Shown in pieces: positions 1 through 6,789 of a stretch of 17,091 bases of DNA (position 1 is its first letter; each line of letters starts with the position of its first letter). This DNA comes from F23-B02 sp045642545 (GTDB lineage Bacteria; Bacillota; Clostridia; Oscillospirales; Oscillospiraceae), in assembly GCA_045642545.1 (NCBI GenBank), contig JAZUJB010000032.1:1-17091 (forward strand), written 5' to 3'. The translations under genes and the position numbers were made by a program. A model generated the notes under the pieces. It did no database searches and was not told the origin of the DNA. It saw nothing but the letters and a program-made list of their open reading frames with translations.

Positions 1-2060
1 GCGTAGAACTCATTGACCATGGTCATGAGTGCCGCAATTGCGGTGTTCATCTTCAGCTCGTCAATATCGCTGCCGACCTTCTTGATGGTCTTGTGGACAG
101 TGCTTTCGTTCTTCTTGGAGTATTCCTCGGACTCGCTTGCCATATCCATCAGATTCCAGCAGCGGTCGAGGAAGCGCTTTGAGCCCTTGACAGCATCGTT
201 TGACCAGGAAACTGCCTTTTCAAAGTCGCCGATGAACATAATGTGCAGACGCAGAGTGTCAGCACCGTACTGGTCAACGATTTCGTTCGGATTTACGACA
301 TTGCCGCGGGACTTGGACATCTTTTCGCCGCCCTCGCCCAGAATCATGCCGTGGCTGGTGCGCTTTGCATAAGGCTCCTTGGTATGGACTACGCCGATAT
401 CATAGAGGAACTTATGCCAGAAGCGGCTGTACAGCAGGTGCAGAGTGGTGTGCTCCATACCGCCGTTGTACCAATCAACGGGTCCCCAGTACTCTTCTGC
501 TTCCTTGGAAACCAGCTCATTATCGTTATGGGGGTCCATATAGCGCAGGAAGTACCAGCTTGAGCCTGCCCACTGGGGCATGGTGTCGGTTTCACGCTTT
601 GCAGGTCCGCCGCAGCAGGGGCAGGTGGTGCTGACCCAATCGGTCATCTTGCTCAGCGGGCTTTCGCCGTCATCGGTGAGCTCGTAGCTTTCAACATTGG
701 GAAGCTCCAGAGGCAGCTCGGATTCAGGGATTGCAACCCAGCCGCACTTTTCGCAGTTTACAAGAGGAATGGGCTCGCCCCAGTAGCGCTGACGGGAGAA
801 TACCCAGTCACGCAGCTTGAAGTTTACCTTTTCCTTGCCGAAGCCCTGCTCTACCGCATACTTCTTCATTGCGGGGATTGCTTCCTTAACGGTCATGCCG
901 TTGAGGAAATCGGAGTTGACCATGATGGCCTTATCGCTCTTTGCGACGAATGCTTCCTTAGTGATATCGCCGCCTGCAACAACCTCGACGATGGGCAGAC
1001 CGAACTTTGTTGCAAAGTCCCAGTCGCGCTGGTCATGGCCGGGAACGCCCATGACTATGCCTGTTCCGTAGCCCATGAGGACATAGTCGGAAACGAACAT
1101 GGGAAGAATCTTCTTGGTAACGGGATTGATTATCTCAATACCCTGCAGACGAACGCCGGTCTTGTCCTTGTTCAGCTCGCCGCGCTCAAAGTCGGACTTA
1201 TGAGCAGCTGCGTCCTGATATGCAACGACCTCGTCCCAGTTTTTGATGAGAGGCTGCCACTTCTTGAGCAGAGGATGCTCGGGAGAAATGACAACATAAG
1301 TAGTACCGAACAGAGTATCTGCGCGGGTGGTGTAGACGGTGATATCGTCCTCGGTGTTGGTCTTGAAGGTAATCTCGGTACCGGTGGAGCGGCCAATCCA
1401 GTTCTTCTGCTGAATCTTTACGCGTTCGATGTAATCAAGGTCATCCAGATCGTCAACCAGACGGTCGGCGTACTTGGTGATGCCCAGCATCCACTGGCTC
1501 TTCTCCTTGCGGATAACCTCGCTGCCGCAGCGCTCGCAGACGCCGTCGACAACCTCTTCGTTTGCAAGCACGCACTTGCAGCTGGTGCACCAGTTGACGG
1601 GCATAGTTGCCTTGTATGCAAGACCCTTCTTGAACAGCTGCAGGAAAATCCACTGTGTCCACTTGTAGTACTTCGGGTCAGTGGTGTCAACGCAGCGGTC
1701 CCAGTCGAAGCCGTAGCCGAGCATCTTCAGCTGGCTTGTGAAGTTCTGGATATTGTTTTTGGTGACGATTGCGGGATGGATATGATTCTTGATTGCATAG
1801 TTTTCGGTGGGCAGACCGAATGCGTCAAAGCCGATGGGGAAAAGAACATTGTAACCGTCCATTCTCTTTTTACGGGATACAATGTCGATTGCCGTAAAAG
1901 GACGGGGATGACCGACATGGAGGCCCTGACCGGAGGGGTACGGGAACTCAATCAGTCCGTAGAACTTGGGCTTATCGCTTCCGGTTACTGCGGCATAGGG
2001 CTTGGTTTCTTCCCAGATTGCCTGCCACTTTTTCTCTATTGCTGTAAAATCGTATTTCAT
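1..2060 (-). CDS. leuS: Leucyl-tRNA synthetase, class I (3' end outside window)
   Basis: Charges tRNA-Leu with leucine in the cytoplasm and edits mischarged products. The visible 686 codons contain, in order: the ATP-binding HIGH motif as HVGH (residues 48-51) after the GLIEFPYPSG signature; a cysteine-pair zinc module (CTSC ... CERC); the CP1 editing insertion with TTRADTLFGTTY and the conserved GHDQRDWDFA segment; a second cysteine-rich segment before DTMPQWAGSSWYF; and the KMSKS loop at 580-584. Bacterial LeuRS proteins are about 800-860 residues, so roughly 115-170 residues of the anticodon-binding and C-terminal domains lie beyond base 1. The ATG at 2060 is supported by a Shine-Dalgarno AAGGGAG (2070-2076) nine bases upstream. 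It follows rsfS after 54 bases; no T-box leader fits in that gap. Identification is secure; only the end is unseen. Confidence 0.97.
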   Translation of the reverse strand, partial: MKYDFTAIEKKWQAIWEETKPYAAVTGSDKPKFYGLIEFPYPSGQGLHVGHPRPFTAIDIVSRKKRMDGYNVLFPIGFDAFGLPTENYAIKNHIHPAIVTKNNIQNFTSQLKMLGYGFDWDRCVDTTDPKYYKWTQWIFLQLFKKGLAYKATMPVNWCTSCKCVLANEEVVDGVCERCGSEVIRKEKSQWMLGITKYADRLVDDLDDLDYIERVKIQQKNWIGRSTGTEITFKTNTEDDITVYTTRADTLFGTTYVVISPEHPLLKKWQPLIKNWDEVVAYQDAAAHKSDFERGELNKDKTGVRLQGIEIINPVTKKILPMFVSDYVLMGYGTGIVMGVPGHDQRDWDFATKFGLPIVEVVAGGDITKEAFVAKSDKAIMVNSDFLNGMTVKEAIPAMKKYAVEQGFGKEKVNFKLRDWVFSRQRYWGEPIPLVNCEKCGWVAIPESELPLELPNVESYELTDDGESPLSKMTDWVSTTCPCCGGPAKRETDTMPQWAGSSWYFLRYMDPHNDNELVSKEAEEYWGPVDWYNGGMEHTTLHLLYSRFWHKFLYDIGVVHTKEPYAKRTSHGMILGEGGEKMSKSRGNVVNPNEIVDQYGADTLRLHIMFIGDFEKAVSWSNDAVKGSKRFLDRCWNLMDMASESEEYSKKNESTVHKTIKKVGSDIDELKMNTAIAALMTMVNEFY

Positions 2061-2109
2061 TTGATATAACTCCCTTATTTGTTTATTTATAGCCTTTCGG
2101 CATCGGTAC

Positions 2110-2125
2110 GCCCCTTAGCAGGGGC
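2110..2125 (-). other. Small perfect hairpin spanning the rsfS stop codon
   Basis: A perfect 6-base-pair inverted repeat (GCCCCT / AGGGGC) with a four-base loop includes the rsfS stop codon. On the transcribed strand it is not followed by a U-run, so it does not look like an intrinsic terminator. A short GCC-GAAA-GGC tetraloop hairpin follows closely (about 2091-2100). These may mark an mRNA processing or stabilising element between rsfS and leuS, but the function is a guess. Confidence 0.3.
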
Positions 2126-2483
2126 CAATAAGGGATGAGATATCAATCTCCTCGGCGTCGGACCACAGTCTTTCGAGCTTGTAGAAATCTCTTGCATCCT
2201 CGGTAAAGACATGCGCGACTACACAGCCGAAGTCAAGCAGAACCCAGTTGCCCGAGCGGTAACCCTCGCGGCGCAGAGGGGGCTCCCCTGCCTCGCTCAT
2301 CTGCTTGTCAATCTCGTCTGTGAGAGTTTTGATATGGGTTGAGGATGTACCGGTGCAGATTACGAAATAATCACAGAGTGTTGTGAGCTTTTCGGTCTTG
2401 AGCACCTTAATATCCTTGCCCTTTTTATCGTTGAGTGCCTTTGCGGCTACTTTTACGACCTCATTAGGTGTCATCATTGGCAT
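2115..2483 (-). CDS. rsfS: Ribosomal silencing factor RsfS (YqeL/Iojap family)
   Basis: Binds protein uL14 on the large ribosomal subunit and blocks subunit joining, lowering translation under nutrient limitation. The 122-residue product has the family's normal length and signatures: KDIKVLKTEKLTTLCDYFVI, then CTGTSSTHIK, GNWVLLDFGCVVAHVF and a FYKLERLW end motif. The start overlaps the end of the upstream LCP gene by 20 bases. ATGs at 2483, 2477 and 2474 are all possible: an AAGGA lies 5 bases before the first and 11 before the second, so 2483 or 2477 is favoured. In Bacillus the same family sits next to yqeK, as here, and the gene probably shares the transcript of its upstream neighbours. 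Confidence 0.95.
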   Translation of the reverse strand: MPMMTPNEVVKVAAKALNDKKGKDIKVLKTEKLTTLCDYFVICTGTSSTHIKTLTDEIDKQMSEAGEPPLRREGYRSGNWVLLDFGCVVAHVFTEDARDFYKLERLWSDAEEIDISSLIGPC

Positions 2484-3783
2484 TTACATCCTTGTTCTGA
2501 GTATTCTCGCCTGTATACAGGCATATTTCTGTTGAGGTTGAGCCGTCATAACCTAAGAACGACTCAACGCCGCCGTTTAATTCACCTGTGGTTGAATAGA
2601 AGTTACCGTTCATAAAGGTTACGATGTTTACATTGCGGGTGGTAACCTCGGTCTTCCACGGGTTAATGTACTCATTGACCATGTCAAGCCATGCGTCAAT
2701 GTCGGTGAAAACATAGCTGAAGCCGAAAACATTGCCTGCCTCGAGCTTGGGCATTGTCATAAACTGAATGTCTTCCTTGTCGAGCTTGAGGAATTCCTTC
2801 ATGAAGTAGATGATGTTTTCGGTGCTGAGGTCAGTTTCCATATTGTCGAAAATAATCTGTGCAATATTGGATATATTGGGAATATTTCCGACTGTGAGGG
2901 TCTGGTCTGCAAGTGCCTTGAGGAGCTTGTGCTGCATCTCTATACGGTCAAGGTCGCCGCCGCTGTATGCGCTTCTGAAGCGCATTACCTGCACGAACTG
3001 CTCGCCGGAAAGAGTCTGCAGACCCTTATTGATATGAATGTGAAGGTTCTGCTTGTTGGAGTCGTAGTTCATATCCAGAGGAACATCAAACTCAACGCCG
3101 CCGATTGCATCGACAACCTGCTCGCAGGCATCGAGGTTAACAAGCACAAAGTTATCTACATCAAAGCCGAGCATGCTCTTTACGAGTTCCTGTCTCATGC
3201 TCTGTACGGGGTCACAGCCGTAGTAGGAGGTGCCTTCAATATCCTTGTAGTAATGAGCATAATGATATGCTGCATTTGCCTTCTTGACCTCGTGCTGGAT
3301 ATTAACAAGTGTATCTCTGGGAATGCTGACAATATTCAGCTTGCCGTTAACGGTATCAAAGCTGCCGACCATAATGGTGTCGGTATTATCGCTTATCTGG
3401 TCTGTACCTGCTACGAGGAAGGTATATACGCCGGGTTTTCTGTTCGGGTCTGCATTAGCAGGAGCGCCGTTGATGCCCTCCTGATTGCCCTCGGGCGGGT
3501 CAATGAAATATTCAATTATGACATAAGCTGCGCCTGCGAGAATTGCAAGAACAAGCAGAATGATAAGGATAACCTTGCCTGCCTTTTTCTTCTTGCCCTT
3601 TTTCTTGCGATCGGCAACGATTTCTTCAACCTTGCTGCCGGAAGCTGTTTCCTGAGAATTAACTTCATATATTTCTTCTTCGTATGAAGCTTCTTTTACT
3701 GCTCTTTCTTTTGTTTCAACGCTTTTTCCGCTTGAATGTCTGCTCTTTTTCTTGCCGCCAAATAGCTGCATATCTATCTTCAT
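2464..3783 (-). CDS. LytR-CpsA-Psr (LCP) family cell wall polymer ligase
   Basis: LCP proteins transfer lipid-linked anionic polymers such as teichoic acids or capsular glycans onto peptidoglycan outside the membrane. The 439-residue product has a charged cytoplasmic N-terminus (about 1-70, lysine-rich just before the membrane), one transmembrane helix (71-93), then an extracellular LCP domain (about 118-295). Family features visible are FLVAGTD (122-128), the acidic pair D132/D135, SIPRDT with R156, VNLDACEQVVDAIGGV, and the MRFRS and DRIEMQHK arginines (R268, R270, R280). A C-terminal extension of about 140 residues has no recognised domain. The start is uncertain: an AGAAGGG (3784-3790) abuts the ATG at 3783, while the next ATG at 3771 (MQLFGG) is 12 bases away, so either may be used. 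It sits between yqeK and rsfS. The polymer substrate cannot be told from sequence. Confidence 0.93.
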   Translation of the reverse strand: MKIDMQLFGGKKKSRHSSGKSVETKERAVKEASYEEEIYEVNSQETASGSKVEEIVADRKKKGKKKKAGKVILIILLVLAILAGAAYVIIEYFIDPPEGNQEGINGAPANADPNRKPGVYTFLVAGTDQISDNTDTIMVGSFDTVNGKLNIVSIPRDTLVNIQHEVKKANAAYHYAHYYKDIEGTSYYGCDPVQSMRQELVKSMLGFDVDNFVLVNLDACEQVVDAIGGVEFDVPLDMNYDSNKQNLHIHINKGLQTLSGEQFVQVMRFRSAYSGGDLDRIEMQHKLLKALADQTLTVGNIPNISNIAQIIFDNMETDLSTENIIYFMKEFLKLDKEDIQFMTMPKLEAGNVFGFSYVFTDIDAWLDMVNEYINPWKTEVTTRNVNIVTFMNGNFYSTTGELNGGVESFLGYDGSTSTEICLYTGENTQNKDVNANDDT

Positions 3784-3808
3784 CCCTTCTGTTTATAAAG
3801 AAGTCTCT

Positions 3809-4978
3809 CTATTTTTCTATATAAGACTTGTACCATTCATAGGCTTGCACCGATGTGATATAAGGCTCCGTGCCGTAGCTTCTTATATCCTCAAGACTCA
3901 TCTCGAGGCCGAGTGCCATCGCTGCATCAAGGTCCTCGTATGCAAGCTCGCGAAGCTCGTCTACGCCCTCAAAGTCGCGGTTAGGCTCTATGTAATCGGC
4001 CATATATATTATCTTTTCAAGAAGAGTCATATCGGGCTTGCCCGTGGTATGCCATCTTATTGCCTCATACACCTCATCGCGTATGTTGAACAAATCCTTC
4101 GCCAGTGCAGCGCCGGTTTTTGCGTGCAAAAGCTTTACATTCTGCTCCTCGGCAATATCGTTTATTATACCATACTTACCACACAACATCAATTGTTCGG
4201 AAAGTAAAAGTTTCTTTGTAATATCGTGTAAAATTGCAGCTTCTGCTGCATTTTCAGGGTCTTCTCCCCATCTGATAGCAAGCTTTACCGCTTCGCTTTC
4301 GCAGCCTGCCACATGGGCAATGCGGTTGGGCTTGAGATAGGCATAGGACTTTTCTCTGAGCCAGTACAGCTCGGGCCTTGCGCCGTAGTCACCTGCCGCG
4401 ATTATGCGCTCATAAACCTTTTCGGGCAGGTACGATGCGCCCATTCTGCGGCTGAGCAGCTCGCGGATATCCGTTGAGCTCATTGCCTTGGGCTCATGTC
4501 TGAGCATTACAATCCTTGCATCATACTCTTTCCTCAGATACTCGGCAAAGCTCTGTATCTCCGCTTCCTCGCCCTCATTGCGTACAAACACCGCAAGCGT
4601 CATATTCTCGAGCAGGAAACGGAATCGATACCATTCCTCAAAGCTTACGAACATATCCGTTCCCATTGCAAAGGTAAACTCCGCATCGGGATAGATGCTC
4701 ATAAGCTGCTCAAGTGTGTCTGCCGAATAGCTTTTGCCTTCTCGCAGAATTTCAATGTCCGAAATCTCAGCCTCGGGTATCTCGGAGAATGCAAGCTTAG
4801 TAAGCAGCAGTCTTTCCTGTGAGCTGGGGCTTTGCTCGGCAAGCGCCTTATGCGGCGGTATGCTTGCGGGGATTATAAGCAGCTTGTCGGGCTTCAGCTG
4901 CTTCTGTACAGTCAGCGCCGCCTCAACATGGCCGCAATGCGGCGGATTGAAGCTGCCGCCGTAAATAACTATTCTCAT
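3809..4978 (-). CDS. nadD-yqeK: Bifunctional nicotinate-nucleotide adenylyltransferase / YqeK HD-domain Ap4A hydrolase
   Basis: Two enzymes are joined in one 389-residue chain. The N-terminal part (about 1-195) is NadD, which adenylates nicotinate mononucleotide to deamido-NAD; it shows the nucleotidyltransferase motif GGSFNPPHCGH (7-17), IPASIPPHK and SSTDIR (167-172). The C-terminal part (about 205-389) is YqeK, an HD-superfamily hydrolase that splits Ap4A symmetrically to ADP. Its metal ligands are all present: H222, H251-D252, H285, H310 (in RWHTTGKP) and D328 (in MADYIEP). In Bacillus these are two adjacent genes; here the reading frame is continuous, with no internal stop. The ATG overlaps the yhbY stop as ATGA, with only a weak ribosome binding site, so it is probably translated by coupling. 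Similar fusions are known in some Firmicutes and Mollicutes from general knowledge. Confidence 0.95.
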   Translation of the reverse strand: MRIVIYGGSFNPPHCGHVEAALTVQKQLKPDKLLIIPASIPPHKALAEQSPSSQERLLLTKLAFSEIPEAEISDIEILREGKSYSADTLEQLMSIYPDAEFTFAMGTDMFVSFEEWYRFRFLLENMTLAVFVRNEGEEAEIQSFAEYLRKEYDARIVMLRHEPKAMSSTDIRELLSRRMGASYLPEKVYERIIAAGDYGARPELYWLREKSYAYLKPNRIAHVAGCESEAVKLAIRWGEDPENAAEAAILHDITKKLLLSEQLMLCGKYGIINDIAEEQNVKLLHAKTGAALAKDLFNIRDEVYEAIRWHTTGKPDMTLLEKIIYMADYIEPNRDFEGVDELRELAYEDLDAAMALGLEMSLEDIRSYGTEPYITSVQAYEWYKSYIEK

Positions 4979-5283
4979 TTTTTCTTATCTTTTACAAGAG
5001 CTATTTTAGGCTCTTTTGCGTTGCGCTTATACAGCACGAACTTGCTGCCGATGGTCTGAACGGTTTCTGCACCGCAGGCCTCGCTGAGTGCGTCGGCTGC
5101 CTCGCGTGCGGAAAGCAGGCTGTTCTCAAGAACTTTGCCCTTGATAAGCTCTCTTGCCTTGAGCGCGTCCTTAACCGTGGTAACGGTGTTTTCGGTAATT
5201 CCGCCCTTGCCAATCTGAATGATTGTATCCTCGTTCATTGCCAGCCCACGCAGCTGTGCTCTCTGCTTACTAGAAAGTGCCAT
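4975..5283 (-). CDS. yhbY: YhbY/YqeI family CRM-domain RNA-binding protein
   Basis: A small (102-residue) protein made of a single CRM RNA-binding domain. The family binds pre-50S ribosomal particles and is thought to help large-subunit assembly. The diagnostic GxxG loop is GKGG (25-28) in the context IIQIGKGGITENTV, preceded by LSSKQRAQLRGLA and followed by the ELIKGKVLEN and IGSKFVLYKRN strands. The tail is lysine-rich. The start ATG at 5283 has an AGGGA five bases upstream and overlaps the end of rdgB by 14 bases; its stop overlaps the nadD-yqeK start. The yhbY-nadD-yqeK-rsfS order matches the Bacillus yqeI-yqeL cluster, which supports the call. Confidence 0.94.
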   Translation of the reverse strand: MALSSKQRAQLRGLAMNEDTIIQIGKGGITENTVTTVKDALKARELIKGKVLENSLLSAREAADALSEACGAETVQTIGSKFVLYKRNAKEPKIALVKDKKK

Positions 5284-5869
5284 GATATTCCCTCAGTTTC
5301 TCCTTAAATTCTCTGAGCGCATTTGCCCTGTGTGAAATCTTGTTTTTTACCTCTGTGCCGAGCTCCGCCATGCTCTTGTCATAGCCGTCCGGCATAAATA
5401 CGGGGTCATAGCCGAAGCCGCCCTCACCTCTCGGCTCACGCAGTATCTCGCCGTGGCATTCACCTACCGCACGGAGGATTCCGCCGTCAGGGAAAATGCA
5501 GCAGATGCTGCTGACGAATTTTGCTCTTCTGTTTTCCTCATTTCTGAGCTTGAACAGGAGATATTCGTACTTATCCTTGTCGCTTGCCTCGTGACCGCCG
5601 GGGGCGTAGCGTGCCGAATACACGCCAGGCTCGCCGTTGAGTGCCTCGACCATAAGGCCCGAGTCATCCGCAATGCTCGCCTCGCCGGTTGCCATTACTA
5701 CGGCTACCGCCTTGAGATAGGCGTTTTCATCGAAGGTCGAACCCGTTTCGTCAACCTCGAAGTCGCAGCCTGCCTCGCGCTGCGAGAGCAGCTCTATATC
5801 CATATCCGAAAGAATTTCCTTCAATTCCTTCAGCTTTTTTTCATTGTTGCTTGCAAGTATCAGCTTCAC
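5270..5869 (-). CDS. rdgB: XTP/dITP diphosphatase (RdgB/HAM1 family), GTG start
   Basis: Hydrolyses non-canonical purine triphosphates (ITP, dITP, XTP) to monophosphates and pyrophosphate, keeping deaminated bases out of DNA and RNA. The 199-residue length is typical. Motifs seen: the substrate-binding SNNEKK (7-12), the ADDSGLMVEALNGEPGVYSARY active-site segment including D68 and D69 (given here in part as positions 67-87), FGYDP (152-156) and SHRANAL (179-185). The start codon is GTG at 5869, overlapping the ftsY stop as GTGA, with a strong GGAGG ten bases upstream. It overlaps yhbY at the other end, so it is embedded in the ftsY-to-leuS transcript. Confidence 0.96.
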   Translation of the reverse strand: MKLILASNNEKKLKELKEILSDMDIELLSQREAGCDFEVDETGSTFDENAYLKAVAVVMATGEASIADDSGLMVEALNGEPGVYSARYAPGGHEASDKDKYEYLLFKLRNEENRRAKFVSSICCIFPDGGILRAVGECHGEILREPRGEGGFGYDPVFMPDGYDKSMAELGTEVKNKISHRANALREFKEKLREYHGTF

Positions 5870-6774
5870 TTAAACAACGCCTCCACAAATTCGTCCGGAT
5901 TGAAGGGAATAAGGTCGTCCATTCCCTCGCCTACGCCGACATACTTAACAGGAAGACCAAGCTCCTGAGCAATAGCGAACACTATGCCGCCCTTTGCGGT
6001 GCCGTCAAGCTTTGTGAGCACGATGCCCGTAATGCCTGCGGTTTCAAGGAACTGCTTTGCCTGAATGAGGCCGTTCTGACCCGTTGTTGCGTCAAGCACC
6101 ATAAGAGTTTCCATATCCGCATCGGGGAGCTCGCGCTTAATGACGCGGGTAATCTTATTCAGCTCGTTCATGAGGTTTGCCTTATTGTGCAGTCTGCCGG
6201 CAGTGTCGATGATGACGGTATCGACACCTCTTGCCTTTGCCGCGCAGATGCCGTCATAAACAACAGATGCAGGGTCGCCGCCCTCTTCGTGACGGACTAT
6301 ATCCGAGCCGGAGCGCTCTGCCCATATGCCGAGCTGCTCTGCTGCTGCCGCACGGAAGGTATCACCTGCGCACAGCAGTACCTTTTTCTCCTCCTCGGCT
6401 TTGAGTCTTGCTGCAAGCTTGCCGATTGTGGTGGTCTTGCCGACACCATTGACGCCTACCATGAGAATGACAGACGGCTTGGTTTCAAGCTTCAGCTGAC
6501 TGCTCACATCGCCGAGCATGGACTTCATATAGCCGACAAATGCAGCCTTTGCGTCTACGCCCTTATTGATGCGCTGACGGAGCAGAATGTGCTTGTAATC
6601 GTACAGAATCTTGGCAGTGGTTTCACCGCCGACATCGGCCATGATGAGCATATCCTCAAGCTCATTATAGAAGTCAATGTCGTCAATATCGTAGTTTCTG
6701 AAAACCTCCTCGAGGTCTTCGATATTCTTGCGGGTCTTGCTCAGTCCCGAAAACATCTTGTCAAAAAAGCCCAT
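5866..6774 (-). CDS. ftsY: Signal recognition particle receptor FtsY
   Basis: SRP GTPase that docks ribosome-SRP complexes at the membrane for co-translational insertion. The 302-residue protein carries a short N-terminal region (from MGFFDKMFSGLSKTRKN) without the long acidic A domain seen in E. coli, then the four-helix N domain and the GTPase G domain. Motifs: P-loop GVNGVGKTTT (107-116), DTFRAAAAEQL (138-148), DTAGR (190-194) and TKLDGTAKGG (254-263). The ATG at 6774 has an AGGAGA about five bases upstream; the gene follows smc after 15 bases, as in many Firmicutes. The usual downstream ylxM-ffh pair is absent here, and rdgB follows instead. Confidence 0.97.
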   Translation of the reverse strand: MGFFDKMFSGLSKTRKNIEDLEEVFRNYDIDDIDFYNELEDMLIMADVGGETTAKILYDYKHILLRQRINKGVDAKAAFVGYMKSMLGDVSSQLKLETKPSVILMVGVNGVGKTTTIGKLAARLKAEEEKKVLLCAGDTFRAAAAEQLGIWAERSGSDIVRHEEGGDPASVVYDGICAAKARGVDTVIIDTAGRLHNKANLMNELNKITRVIKRELPDADMETLMVLDATTGQNGLIQAKQFLETAGITGIVLTKLDGTAKGGIVFAIAQELGLPVKYVGVGEGMDDLIPFNPDEFVEALFK

Positions 6775-6789
6775 TGTCTTCTCCTGTTA

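Noticed and set aside
1035..2069. Long open frame on the plus strand opposite leuS (344 codons).
   Set aside because: It is antisense to highly conserved LeuRS sequence, has no family resemblance or ribosome binding site, and reflects codon bias of the true gene.
2061..2100. Possible promoter before leuS (TATAAA as a -10 box).
   Set aside because: No -35-like hexamer lies at 16-18 bases upstream (GGGGCG is there instead), so the support is too weak to call.
3802..3832. Inverted repeat AAGTCT / AGACTT around the nadD-yqeK stop, considered as a terminator.
   Set aside because: The stem is only six pairs, AT-rich, with a 17-base loop and no U-run, so it is unlikely to end transcription.
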